From the NCBI RefSeq assembly GCF_002251295.1, contig NZ_NPJA01000039.1, forward strand, positions 41,776 to 105,775: DNA of 64,000 nucleotides. The letters are read 5' to 3'. Under the pieces are notes generated by a model. The model made no database searches, was not told where the DNA came from, and saw nothing but the letters and a program-made list of their open reading frames with translations. The translations under genes were made by a program, and so were the position numbers. This document shows positions 42,904 through 51,489 of this stretch, in pieces; position 1 is the stretch's first letter; the number at the start of each line of letters is the position of its first letter. The stretch is from Prevotella sp. P5-50 (lineage in GTDB: Bacteria; Bacteroidota; Bacteroidia; Bacteroidales; Bacteroidaceae).

Positions 42904-44151
42904 TTACTCGTAGCGCATGGAACGTGCCGGATGGATGCGTGATATGAGTACGGTAGGTATTAAAAGTACGACCATAGTAACCAATAGCGTGGCAGCATTA
43001 AGAGCTACTATTAACGGGATGTTTAATTCCATGGGAGCTTCGCTGACATAATAGTTGGCAGGGTCAAGTGTGACGAAACCAGTCTTTTGTTGGAGTACGA
43101 CAAGGCCTATGCCCAGAATATTTCCCCACAACATGCCTTGTCCCACGATGAAGACAGCAAACCACAGGAAGGTATAGCGAATAGATTTTGTCTGAGCTCC
43201 AAGTGCTTTCAATAGGCCTATCATCTGTGTGCGTTCGAGGATGATGATGAGCAGACCGCTTATCATCGTGAAGCATGCAACGCACACCATGAGTATCAGA
43301 ATAACCCATACGTTCATGTCGAGCAATGAAAGCCAGGAAAAGATTTGTGGATACGATTCGTAGATGGTGTGGGAGGTGAGGATTTCACCATAATGGTCGG
43401 TATGGCGGTTGATGCGCTGTACGACGCGGTCGGCAGTTGCGTTGAGATTGTTAAAATCCTCAACAAGCAGTTCTGCGCCACTACATTGGTCTTTCTCCCA
43501 ATTATTGAGACGAACGGCTGTGGGGAGATCTGTGAAGCACATGACTTCATCAAACTGGCTCATATTAGAGGCATAGATGGCAGCAATGGTAAACTTTCTG
43601 GCGCGTACATTATCATAGCTGATGAAATAGGCGGTGATGCGGTCGTTGACCTTCAAATTGAGCTTGTTGGCCATCTGTTGCGATATGACCAGTTGGTAAC
43701 TGCTCTTTTCGCTGGAGAATTTGGGCAGGATGCCAGCAGTAAGGTTGCTGTTGAGAAATGTGACATCGTAATCGCTTCCGACGCCCTTGAGCGCAATACC
43801 CATGAAATCTGCGTCAGTCTTGAGAATGCCTTGGCTCAAAGCATAACGTTCTACATGTTTGACGCCCGGTATGTGCTTGATGGCATTTGCCAACGAGTCA
43901 TCAATGCAGATTGGGGCGGGCATGGGAGACTGTGATGATAAGAAATTTTCCACTCGGATATGGCTGCCGAAGCCCACCACTTTGTCGCGAATGGTGTGTT
44001 TGAATCCCAACACTACCGAAACCGTGACAATCATAACCGCTAAACCGATGGCGATGCCTATCATGGCAATACGAATAGCTGGGCGGCTCACTTTACGGCG
44101 GTCGCCTTTGTCGCTATAGATGCGTTTTGCTATGAAAAGTGGGAAATTCAT
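42904..44151 (-). CDS. LolC/LolE-like ABC transporter permease (MacB/FtsX fold)
   Basis: A 415-residue inner-membrane protein with one membrane helix near the N-terminus (IAMIGIAIGLAVMIVTVSVV), a periplasmic MacB-like domain of about 220 residues, and three C-terminal helices (MNVWVILILMVCVACFTMIS, LWFAVFIVGQGMLWGNILGI, LIVALNAATLLVTMVVLLIP). This is the architecture of lipoprotein-releasing system permeases, which pull lipoproteins from the inner membrane for LolA. The ATPase gene lolD is not beside it. It lies 40 bp after the aminotransferase gene on the same strand. Confidence 0.85.
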   Translation of the reverse strand: MNFPLFIAKRIYSDKGDRRKVSRPAIRIAMIGIAIGLAVMIVTVSVVLGFKHTIRDKVVGFGSHIRVENFLSSQSPMPAPICIDDSLANAIKHIPGVKHVERYALSQGILKTDADFMGIALKGVGSDYDVTFLNSNLTAGILPKFSSEKSSYQLVISQQMANKLNLKVNDRITAYFISYDNVRARKFTIAAIYASNMSQFDEVMCFTDLPTAVRLNNWEKDQCSGAELLVEDFNNLNATADRVVQRINRHTDHYGEILTSHTIYESYPQIFSWLSLLDMNVWVILILMVCVACFTMISGLLIIILERTQMIGLLKALGAQTKSIRYTFLWFAVFIVGQGMLWGNILGIGLVVLQQKTGFVTLDPANYYVSEAPMELNIPLIVALNAATLLVTMVVLLIPTVLISRIHPARSMRYE

Positions 44152-44191
44152 GGTTTTTATCCAAATACCTTAAATGGTGGCAGACCGAATA

Positions 44192-45397
44192 TTACTGTTC
44201 ATCAACGCGACCAGGGTAAGCCTCCAATGCCTTACGCAATACGAGGAGCGCTCGCTCAAGGTCTTCTTTCTTCAGCACGTAGGCAATACGCACCTGATTG
44301 ATGCCAGCACCAGGCGTGGTGTAGAAACCAGCGGCAGGAGCCATCATCACAGTTTCACCTTCGTAGGTGAACTCTTCCAAACACCAACGGCAAAATTCTT
44401 CTGCATTGTCAACGGGGAGCTTTGCTACGGTATAGAAAGCTCCCATGGGGATGGGCGAATAGACACCAGGAATGCGGTTGAGTCCGTCAATCAGACACTT
44501 ACGTCGTTCGACATATTCGTCATAGACATCGCGGTAGTACTCTTCAGGAGCATCGAGTGAAGCCTCTGCCACAATCTGTCCGATGAGAGGAGGAGAGAGG
44601 CGTGCCTGACAGAACTTCATGACTGCCTTGCGCACTTCTGCATTTTTGGTGATGAGCGCACCGATGCGAATACCACATTCTGAATAGCGTTTAGAAACCG
44701 AGTCGATGAGGATGACATTCTGCTCGATGCCCTCAAGATGGCAAGCGGAAATATAGGGTGAACCGGTATAAATATATTCACGATAAACCTCATCGGAAAA
44801 GAGATAGAGGTCGTATTTCTTCACAAGGTCACGGATTTGCTGCATCTCACGACGCGTATAGAGATAACCCGTCGGGTTGTTGGGATTGCAAATCATGATG
44901 GCGCGTGTGCGGTCGTTGATGAGTTCTTCAAATTTCTCCACCTTAGGCAAGGAGAAACCTTCCTCGATCGTTGTGGCGATGGTGCGAATCTTTGCACCGG
45001 CAGAAATGGCAAACGCCATATAGTTGGCATAAGCCGGTTCGGGTACGATAATCTCGTCGCCAGGATTGAGGCACGACATGAATGCAAACAAAACAGCTTC
45101 GGAACCGCCAGAGGTGATGATGATGTCGTCTGCCGATACGTTGATGTGGTATTTGGCATAATAGCCCACCAATTTCTCGCGATAACTGAGGTAACCCTGA
45201 GATGGTGAGTATTCGAGAATGCTTCTATCCACTTTCTTCAATGCGTCTAGTCCTACCTGCGGTGTAGGCAGGTCAGGCTGTCCGATGTTGAGGTGATAGA
45301 CCTTGGTTCCCCGTTTTTTTGCTGCTGCGGCCAATGGAGCGAGTTTTCTGATAGGTGACTCGGGCATTTCCAGTCCGCGAACTGATATTTCTGGCAT
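44192..45397 (-). CDS. Class I/II pyridoxal-phosphate aminotransferase
   Basis: A 401-residue fold-type I aminotransferase, probably acting on aspartate or an aromatic amino acid. Visible are the substrate loop LNIGQPDLPTP, ITSGGSEAVLFAF, NPNNPTGYLYTRREM, the PLP region SDEVYREYIY and the Schiff-base lysine in DSVSKRYSECGIRIG. The C-terminal Arg that binds the alpha-carboxylate is in NQVRIAYVLK. A consensus promoter lies just upstream and the Lol-type permease follows. Confidence 0.9.
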   Translation of the reverse strand: MPEISVRGLEMPESPIRKLAPLAAAAKKRGTKVYHLNIGQPDLPTPQVGLDALKKVDRSILEYSPSQGYLSYREKLVGYYAKYHINVSADDIIITSGGSEAVLFAFMSCLNPGDEIIVPEPAYANYMAFAISAGAKIRTIATTIEEGFSLPKVEKFEELINDRTRAIMICNPNNPTGYLYTRREMQQIRDLVKKYDLYLFSDEVYREYIYTGSPYISACHLEGIEQNVILIDSVSKRYSECGIRIGALITKNAEVRKAVMKFCQARLSPPLIGQIVAEASLDAPEEYYRDVYDEYVERRKCLIDGLNRIPGVYSPIPMGAFYTVAKLPVDNAEEFCRWCLEEFTYEGETVMMAPAAGFYTTPGAGINQVRIAYVLKKEDLERALLVLRKALEAYPGRVDEQ

Positions 45398-45423
45398 TGT
45401 TTTCTTTTTTTCGTTTCAAAATG

Positions 45424-45454
45424 CAAAGGTACTGTAAACCAACTGAACTACAAA
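45424..45454 (-). promoter_or_regulatory. Promoter of the aminotransferase-permease operon
   Basis: On the minus strand TTTG (45451-45454), 19 bp, then TACCTTTG (45424-45431): full consensus. Confidence 0.8.
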
Positions 45455-45530
45455 GAAAAACGTCGATTTTCTTTGTCTTTGCTGTGATTGACTTACCTTG
45501 TGGCTAATGGCATAGAAATCCTATTGTCAT

Positions 45531-46301
45531 TTATTTGCTTGTTTCCAAACTGCTGCGCTTATCGCGGTGGAAAGAACGGTAGTCGTCTAATGGTATTTCA
45601 ACATCGGGCTCCACGAGTTCGCCTTGCTGAGGAAGATGGAACTTCATGTAGCGGATATTGAGGCCACGGGCAATCCATTGTGCTTCGTAGAAAGTCTGGA
45701 TGGACAGAATTTTGCGAGTCTCCTCATCGATACCGTCGGTATGATAGAGATCTTCGGTGCGGAAGAGCAGGGGCAGACGGTTTGCCTCGACCATGTAGGT
45801 GGTATAGGTGAAGAGGAAGTTGGAGTCGGTCTTCAAGTGGATGAGACCTCCGTCAACGAGAAAATGGCGGTAGCGGTTCATGAAATAAGTACTGGTGAGC
45901 CGTTTGCGTGGATTTTTCATCTGGGGGTCGCTGAAGGTAAGCCAGATCTCCTGAACCTCGTCTTTGGCAAAGAAACGGTCGATGATCTCGATATTGGTGC
46001 GTAGGAAGGCCACGTTGGACAGCCCTGCTGTAAGTGCTTCTTTTGCTCCTTTATGCATGCGTGCTCCTTTGATGTCAACACCGATGAAGTTGACCTGTGG
46101 GTAGAGGCGTGCCAGTTCTACGGTATATTCACCCTTACCGCAACCCAGTTCGAGGACGATGGGATTGTCGTTATGAAAATATTGTTCGCGCCAATGTCCC
46201 TTCATTTCGAAAGGTACATTCTCGATGACTGAGAATGGATATTGGAAGACGTTGCTGAACGTCTCCATTTCTGCAAATTTCTGTAGTTTTCCTTTTCCCA
46301 T
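45531..46301 (-). CDS. trmB: tRNA (guanine-N7-)-methyltransferase
   Basis: A 256-residue SAM-dependent enzyme that methylates G46 of tRNA. Motif [35 protein letters not shown] and the catalytic region [19 protein letters not shown] are characteristic. The frame stays open to 46340, but the Met at 46301 ([13 protein letters not shown]) is the usual family start and avoids overlap with the upstream gene, which ends at 46312. C-terminal residues [14 protein letters not shown] extend slightly beyond the core. Confidence 0.93.
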   Translation of the reverse strand: MGKGKLQKFAEMETFSNVFQYPFSVIENVPFEMKGHWREQYFHNDNPIVLELGCGKGEYTVELARLYPQVNFIGVDIKGARMHKGAKEALTAGLSNVAFLRTNIEIIDRFFAKDEVQEIWLTFSDPQMKNPRKRLTSTYFMNRYRHFLVDGGLIHLKTDSNFLFTYTTYMVEANRLPLLFRTEDLYHTDGIDEETRKILSIQTFYEAQWIARGLNIRYMKFHLPQQGELVEPDVEIPLDDYRSFHRDKRSSLETSK

Positions 46302-46311
46302 GTAGTATGGA

Positions 46312-46965
46312 TTATATTGTTTCGATGGTAATGGTATCATCTGAAAACTCTTGGTCGTCGGCTTTCAGGTCGGCATAGAAATGGGCATGTGCCACTTCCA
46401 TGTATGGAGCTAAGAAGAGATAACCGATTCCCAAGGTGAGGATGCAGAGCAATGCCCATCCAAGGAAACTCAGGTCGAGTACGAAGAGGCGCCATTTGTT
46501 GCCTTGCATCAGTCGCATGCTTTCCTCAATGGCCTCGTTGTAAGCCAAGTCAGGACGGTCGACAAGGACAAATTCGGTCATGGCATAGGAGTAGCTCTTG
46601 ACGATGCCTGGTATGATAAGCAACAAAGACCATAATAAGGTATAGATACCTTTGAGGAGTATTGTCAGGAAGATGCGTGTGAAATCGTGATAACCCTTAG
46701 TCAGGTTTCCGTAGTTTACTTTCATGCTACGTGACACTTCCAAAAAGGTGATGGTCACGCCCCATGACATAGGGATGAGTAAAAGAGAAAAGATGTTGCT
46801 GGTAAGCGATGATGTTATTTCTGATGTAGTAGGCATCAGCAATCCTGTGCCACAGCTTACAGTACCACCGATAAGGAGATATATGAGGACAAGAATGGCG
46901 CTCTCGCCCCATTTGTGGTCAAGACTGCTAATGGCTCTCTCTTTACAATTTACGATGTATCCCAT
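46312..46965 (-). CDS. DUF975-family membrane protein
   Basis: A 217-residue membrane protein with about five hydrophobic segments ([78 protein letters not shown]). The DUF975 signatures [26 protein letters not shown] and [20 protein letters not shown] are present. Function is unknown. It lies 10 bp upstream of trmB and probably shares its message. Confidence 0.82.
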   Translation of the reverse strand: MGYIVNCKERAISSLDHKWGESAILVLIYLLIGGTVSCGTGLLMPTTSEITSSLTSNIFSLLLIPMSWGVTITFLEVSRSMKVNYGNLTKGYHDFTRIFLTILLKGIYTLLWSLLLIIPGIVKSYSYAMTEFVLVDRPDLAYNEAIEESMRLMQGNKWRLFVLDLSFLGWALLCILTLGIGYLFLAPYMEVAHAHFYADLKADDQEFSDDTITIETI

Positions 46966-46996
46966 TTTTTTTCTTTGTGTTATGTTTTATGATAAT

Positions 46997-47024
46997 GTCG
47001 GGCCGAGAATGTTCACGGCCCGAC
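46997..47024 (-). terminator. Hairpin terminator after ilvE
   Basis: GTCGGGCCG (46997-47005) pairs perfectly with CGGCCCGAC (47016-47024), 10-nt loop, about 80 bp past the ilvE stop. The following minus-strand sequence is AT-rich without a long T run. Confidence 0.65.
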
Positions 47025-47106
47025 GGAGATTTTATGAACAAGGATGGATGTAATAAACATCCTTTCAGCTGAAGTGCTGCCTAAGCAGACTTTAGCGTGA
47101 ATGATA

Positions 47107-48123
47107 TTATTCGATGACTACAGTAGTCCATCCGTGCTTGTCTTCTGCAATACCATACTGGATGTCGCGCAGATGGTTGAAGAGTTTCTCAGACCAAGGA
47201 CCTGGTTTGTCGCCGAAGGAATAAACCTTGCCTGTGTCGAGGTCATCAATATGGCTGATGGGACTGATAACTGCTGCTGTTCCACAAGCACCTGCCTCTT
47301 CGAATGTCTCCAACTCCTCTTCGGGAATCTGACGGCGCTCAACCTTCATGCCTAAATCCTCGGCCAACTGCATGAGTGAACGGTTGGTGATAGAGGGAAG
47401 AATAGAGGTTGACTTCGGAGTGACGTAGGTGTTGTTCTTGATGCCGAAGAAGTTGGCGGCACCACACTCGTCAATGTATTTCTTCTCTTTAGCATCGAGA
47501 TAGAATTCGCAGGCGTAACCCTTCTCGTGTGCCAGATTGTTGGCAAAGAGGGATGCAGCATAGTTGCCACCCACCTTGTATTTTCCTGTGCCAAGAGGAG
47601 CAGAACGGTCGTAGTCGCGTATAATGACGTAGGGGTTGGCAGAGAAACCACCCTTGAAATATGGGCCTACGGGAGTTACGAAAATCAGGAAACAGTATTC
47701 TTTTGAAGGATGTACACCAACCTGTGCACTGGTACCGATGAGCAATGGACGGATGTAGAGTGTTGCGCCACTCTCATAGGTAGGAATCCATTCCTGATTG
47801 AGACGTACCACCTTTTTGACCATTTCGGTGAAGAGTTCGGTGGGAAGTTCGGGCATGAGAATACCGCGACAAGTGCTCTGCAGACGCTCGGCATTGTCCT
47901 TCACACGGAAGATGCGTACCTTTCCGTCTGGACAGCGGTAAGCCTTCAGACCTTCAAAGGCCTCTTGTCCGTAGTGCAGACAGGTGGCAGCCATGTGCAG
48001 GTTGAGATACTCGTCGGAGCAAACCTCTATTTCGCCCCACTTACCGTCACGATAGTAACAGCGTACATTGTAGTCGGTCTTGATGTAACCGAAAGGCAGA
48101 TTAGCCCAATCTAATTGTTTCAT
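47107..48123 (-). CDS. ilvE: Branched-chain amino acid aminotransferase
   Basis: A 338-residue fold-type IV PLP enzyme that makes valine, leucine and isoleucine from their keto acids. Visible are the start FGYIKTDYNVRCYYRDGKW, LHYGQEAFEGLKAYRCPDGK, RPLLIGTSAQVGVHPSKEY, the Lys region LGTGKYKVGGNYAASL, EKKYIDECGAANFFGIK and the PLP-phosphate-binding EEAGACGTAAVISPI. Monocistronic, with its own promoter and terminator. Confidence 0.95.
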   Translation of the reverse strand: MKQLDWANLPFGYIKTDYNVRCYYRDGKWGEIEVCSDEYLNLHMAATCLHYGQEAFEGLKAYRCPDGKVRIFRVKDNAERLQSTCRGILMPELPTELFTEMVKKVVRLNQEWIPTYESGATLYIRPLLIGTSAQVGVHPSKEYCFLIFVTPVGPYFKGGFSANPYVIIRDYDRSAPLGTGKYKVGGNYAASLFANNLAHEKGYACEFYLDAKEKKYIDECGAANFFGIKNNTYVTPKSTSILPSITNRSLMQLAEDLGMKVERRQIPEEELETFEEAGACGTAAVISPISHIDDLDTGKVYSFGDKPGPWSEKLFNHLRDIQYGIAEDKHGWTTVVIE

Positions 48124-48151
48124 ATCTTTATATGTTTGACAGTTGTGCTTG

Positions 48152-48183
48152 CAAATTTAAGCATTTTTGTTAAGTTTTGCAAT
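48152..48183 (-). promoter_or_regulatory. Putative promoter of ilvE
   Basis: TAAATTTG (48152-48159, minus strand) fits TAnnTTTG, 20 bp after ATTG (48180-48183), a weak -33. About 28 bp before the start. Confidence 0.45.
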
Positions 48184-48225
48184 AATTTCGATGCTTTTGT
48201 TGCTCAAAATGCTCATCTTTATCGA

Positions 48226-48420
48226 TTATTTCTCGGCTTTGGTGAGTTTATCTATCTCCTTTTCCGTTTCGGTGAGCCGTTTCTTGCAAAGTGTGATGAG
48301 TTCTTGGGCTTCTATCATGTGGGCGGTAATCTGGTCGATGTCCAGTTGGCCGCCCTCCATTTTACGGACGATTTCCTGAAGCCGTGCAAAGGCTTCTTCG
48401 TATTTTTGGGGATGATTCAT
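48226..48420 (-). CDS. xseB: Exodeoxyribonuclease VII small subunit
   Basis: A 64-residue helical protein with the family pattern YEEAFARLQEIVRKMEGGQLDIDQ and a coiled-coil C-terminus (ELITLCKKRLTETEKEIDKL). It assembles in several copies with XseA into the nuclease that trims single-stranded DNA. Its ATG overlaps the stop of xseA by 4 bp, as expected for coupled subunits. Confidence 0.93.
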   Translation of the reverse strand: MNHPQKYEEAFARLQEIVRKMEGGQLDIDQITAHMIEAQELITLCKKRLTETEKEIDKLTKAEK

Positions 48421-49586
48421 TGTATGATGGATTTGATGGTTCCTTGTTTCAGTCGTGTCTCTATCTCGTCACCGGATTTAACGTCTTGGGGGCTCTTGAC
48501 AATCTGTCCGTTGTGGAGCGTGATACTGTAACCGCGTTGGAGAAGTAACTGTGGGTCGTAGCCTTCCAGTTTGAGTTGGATGCGCTCCAGGCTGTGGTGT
48601 GCTTCTGTCATAAGGCATTGCGCCAGATGAGGTAGAAGCGTGGTGATATGTTCCAGTTGCAGTCGATGGCGCTGCAGTCGGTCTAGTGCATAATGTGCAA
48701 TGACATTTTCTGCATCAGCCACCTGTTGTAAGGTGTTGCAAAGGTGGGTTATCAGTAGTGTGGCTGCGGCTGTTGGAGTCTTTACTCTGGTATGGCTCAC
48801 CATGTCGAGCACACATTCGTCGCGGTCGTGACCGATACCTGTGATGATGGGCAACGGGAAGTTGGCAACGTTCTCTGCCAACGGAAGGGTGTCGAAACCG
48901 CTCATGTCGCTGGTAGCTCCTCCACCGCGGATGATGACTACTGCATCGAAGTCGTCGATACGGTTATTGATGAGGTTGAGTGCCTGGATGACACTTTGTT
49001 CTACGCGTTCGCCTTGCATGATGGCAGGGAAGAGCTCGGTGTGGAATTGAAGGTTGTATTCGTTGTCGAGCAATTGCCGACAGAAGTCTCCGTAGCCTGC
49101 CGCCGATTCTGCCGAGATAACGGCAATGCGCTGAGCAAAGGGAGACAGACGTAGTTCGCGTTGGAGGTCGAAAACTCCTTGGGCTTTCAATGTCTTGATA
49201 ATTTCTTGTCGGCGACGTGCTAAATCTCCGATGGTGTAGGTAGGGTCAATATCGCTGACAATCCAGGAAAAGCCATAGGCTTCGTGGAATTGTGGATAGA
49301 CTCGCAACAGTACTTTCATGCCAGCGCGTAACGGTTGTCCTGTGGCTCGAAGAAACGTAGCATGGAGTAGTGTCCAGGTCTGTCGCCAACATTTGGCAGA
49401 TGCTTTGGCAATGGGCGAATTGGAACGCTCGTCTTTTTCTACCAGTTCCATATAGCAATGTCCATTGCGCTCACGACATTCTGCCAATTCTGCCTCTACC
49501 CAATACTCATCGGGTAAGGCGTTGCTGACGGCTTCGTGGACTAATGCGTTGAGTGCATATAGTGAGAAATGGTGGCTTTGCTCCAT
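48417..49586 (-). CDS. xseA: Exodeoxyribonuclease VII large subunit
   Basis: A 389-residue catalytic subunit. An N-terminal OB domain (about 1-100) is followed by the nuclease domain with IAVISAESAAGYGDFCRQL, VVIIRGGGATSDMSGFD and PIITGIGHDRDECVLDMVSHTRVKTPTAAA, then a helical region that binds XseB and a final YDPQLLLQRGYSITLHNGQI block. Length is at the short end of the family. It starts 4 bp after the subtilase gene, so the transcript is probably subtilase-xseA-xseB. Confidence 0.94.
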   Translation of the reverse strand: MEQSHHFSLYALNALVHEAVSNALPDEYWVEAELAECRERNGHCYMELVEKDERSNSPIAKASAKCWRQTWTLLHATFLRATGQPLRAGMKVLLRVYPQFHEAYGFSWIVSDIDPTYTIGDLARRRQEIIKTLKAQGVFDLQRELRLSPFAQRIAVISAESAAGYGDFCRQLLDNEYNLQFHTELFPAIMQGERVEQSVIQALNLINNRIDDFDAVVIIRGGGATSDMSGFDTLPLAENVANFPLPIITGIGHDRDECVLDMVSHTRVKTPTAAATLLITHLCNTLQQVADAENVIAHYALDRLQRHRLQLEHITTLLPHLAQCLMTEAHHSLERIQLKLEGYDPQLLLQRGYSITLHNGQIVKSPQDVKSGDEIETRLKQGTIKSIIQ

Positions 49587-49590
49587 AATT

Positions 49591-51030
49591 CTATTCCGTT
49601 TGGGATGGCTGATCAGATTTCTGCTGGATGCGCCCTACCATATAGGCTCGCCAAAAGTTTGGAAGTCCGTAGCCGGTGATGTTGTCGGGATGTTCGCTAT
49701 TGCGACTGGTCTGACGAATGAGTTGTATAATCTGCCTCGCGGTCAGTTTCGGTAAGGCTTGCCACAAACAGGCGGTCAGGCCGCAAATGATGGGTGAGGC
49801 AAAGGAGGTGCCCATATCCTGGGCAATGGTTCCACGTCCTGTAACAATGGTTGCGGGACTTCCGATGGCCACAACATCTGGTTTGATGCGTCCGTCTTGT
49901 GTGGGACCTACTGCGCTGAAAGGAGCGTTTCCGAGTTCCTCCGTAACGGCGCCTACGGTGAGACAGTCCTCAGCATCAGCAGGAAAGGTAAGTTTCTTCC
50001 AGCCTCCCATACCCGTATTGCCCGATGAATTGACAAGGATAATACCTTTTCCGATGACCATTGATGCAGTACGGCTGATGAATGTTGAGTGGCCGTCGAG
50101 TTGCCAGAGTTGATGTGACCCGATACCGTGGTCGTATTGATGATAGCCAAGGGATGAGTTGATGAGATCGCATCCTACCGAATCGGCAAATTCTACTGCC
50201 ATTGCCCAATAGTCTTCCTCTACTTCTTGTTCTGACTGCGGGTCTTCGCAGCGCAGAAGCCAATAAGAAGCCTGAGGGGCTGTTCCTATATAATAATAAG
50301 GTGTATTGATGGCCATGGTGGATAGAACGCGTGTGCCGTGGTCAGTCTCATAGAAGACCGACGGTGAGTTTGGAAATACGAAATCACGTGTGCCTTTGAT
50401 GTCAACCTTCGAGAAGGCAGGTATGCGATTGACGTTTTTGAATCCTCCGTCTAAGACTGCAATCGTCAGTCCTTCACCACGATAGCCGATGTCGTGAAGT
50501 CTTTGGCCGTTGGTGGTCTGAATCTGATCTGCTGCGCGACCGTACATGGTGTCGGGAATAGAGTCGTTAGGTAGAAAAGAATCGTGGAATTTTGTTCGGA
50601 TGGCAGTCGGCTCGATGGAGTCGGGGGCTTGCCATACGTTTCGGCAATTGCTGACAAAGGGAAGATGGCGGATGCGTTGGATGTCGGAAGTGTCGCGCAT
50701 TTCAACAAGAACGGTGTTGTTCCATCGGCTTTGTCCGATAACGGCGGTCTGGCGGTTTTCGATTGCTCTAATATAATGTGGACTGACTGGAAGATCGGTA
50801 GAATCGATGGCAAGTCCTTGGCGCTTACGGCGTTCAATGCTTCGACGGGAAAGAAAACGTGACGGATGGTCGATGGAGTAGGGTGATTTGTTTTTGTCTG
50901 TCAACGTGATACGGTATATATAAGCCGGACACACCTTGTTTCTGACCCGCTTGGCGCTAGCCTGTGTTGTTGCTGCCGTTGTGGTGATGCAACATATTAC
51001 CGTTAACAATGTCAACAGAGTGATTCGCAT
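49591..51030 (-). CDS. Exported subtilisin-family (S8) serine peptidase
   Basis: A 479-residue exported protease (signal LLTLLTVICCITTTAATTQA). The catalytic triad is visible: Asp in LTIAVLDGGFKN, His in ETDHGTRVLSTM and Ser in GTSFASPIICGLTA, with the oxyanion Asn in ILVNSSGNTG. A short propeptide-like region precedes it. No C-terminal sorting domain is evident. Substrates unknown. Downstream lie xseA and xseB, likely read through. Confidence 0.9.
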   Translation of the reverse strand: MRITLLTLLTVICCITTTAATTQASAKRVRNKVCPAYIYRITLTDKNKSPYSIDHPSRFLSRRSIERRKRQGLAIDSTDLPVSPHYIRAIENRQTAVIGQSRWNNTVLVEMRDTSDIQRIRHLPFVSNCRNVWQAPDSIEPTAIRTKFHDSFLPNDSIPDTMYGRAADQIQTTNGQRLHDIGYRGEGLTIAVLDGGFKNVNRIPAFSKVDIKGTRDFVFPNSPSVFYETDHGTRVLSTMAINTPYYYIGTAPQASYWLLRCEDPQSEQEVEEDYWAMAVEFADSVGCDLINSSLGYHQYDHGIGSHQLWQLDGHSTFISRTASMVIGKGIILVNSSGNTGMGGWKKLTFPADAEDCLTVGAVTEELGNAPFSAVGPTQDGRIKPDVVAIGSPATIVTGRGTIAQDMGTSFASPIICGLTACLWQALPKLTARQIIQLIRQTSRNSEHPDNITGYGLPNFWRAYMVGRIQQKSDQPSQTE

Positions 51031-51127
51031 GTTTCAATCCTATTTTCTTTTAGGTTGCGAAGTTACGAAGAAATGGGGAAACTGCCAAAAAAATGTTCGT
51101 TTTTCCGTTGAAGACGTCGCTTGTTGG

Positions 51128-51185
51128 TTGCCTTTGGATTGTTTTGTCGCTTTTCGACATAGTAAAAAAAATGAATTGCTCTTTC
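51128..51185 (+). repeat. Dispersed repeat, diverged left copy
   Basis: TTGCCTTTGGATTGTTTTGT, CGACATAGTAAAA and ATGAATTG align in order with 51369-51415. The CTGCTCC part is absent. Confidence 0.55.
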
Positions 51186-51239
51186 TTAAGTGGGAATGGA
51201 TATTATACTTTAGAGTGGCTTTTGGGCAGTCTTATTGCT

Positions 51240-51283
51240 TTCGGGATGTGTTCGGGATGTGTTCGGGATGTGTTCGGGATGCA
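51240..51283 (+). repeat. Tandem array of 11-mer TTCGGGATGTG
   Basis: TTCGGGATGTG is repeated three times exactly (51240, 51251, 51262) and once with two changes at the end (51273, TTCGGGATGCA). CG falls at the same place every 11 bp. The reverse complement of this 11-mer forms the array at 63498-63530. Confidence 0.92.
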
Positions 51284-51345
51284 GGTGTTCGTAGAGAATA
51301 AGCAAGACAGATGTTTGTTCACAAAACTTAAAAAATGTATTTTCC

Positions 51346-51445
51346 CTCTGCTTTCGCTGCTCCAAAATTTGCCTTTGGCTTATTATGTCGCGACTCAACA
51401 GAGTAAAAATGTATTGGTACTCTGCTTTCGCTGCTCCAAAATTTG
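51346..51445 (+). repeat. 74-bp tandem repeat with CTGCTCCAAAATTTG
   Basis: CTCTGCTTTCGCTGCTCC starts at 51346 and again at 51420, 74 bp apart, each followed by AAAATTTG. The body carries TGTCGCGACTC and AGTAAAAATGTATTGG and matches 23284-23355. Its last TTTG (51442-51445) is the -33 element of the MATE promoter. Confidence 0.8.
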
Positions 51446-51473
51446 GTATTCTGCTCGAATTGCACTATCTTTG
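51442..51473 (+). promoter_or_regulatory. Promoter of the MATE to fdtB operon
   Basis: TTTG (51442-51445), exactly 20 bp, then TATCTTTG (51466-51473): full consensus, 16 bp before the ATG at 51490. Confidence 0.85.
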
Positions 51474-51489
51474 CACAAAATATAAACGA

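Larger units (their letters stand above)
51031..51489. other. Repeat-rich intergenic region between the subtilase and MATE genes
   Basis: Divergent 459-bp gap without a real gene. It holds an 11-bp tandem array (51240-51283), three partial copies of a dispersed repeat (51128-51185, 51346-51371, 51369-51445) and the MATE promoter. Frames crossing it are repeat translations. Confidence 0.7.

Noticed and set aside
46912..47106. A possible riboswitch or small RNA between DUF975 and ilvE
   Set aside because: The only clear structure is the GTCGGGCCG hairpin, which is well explained as the ilvE terminator.
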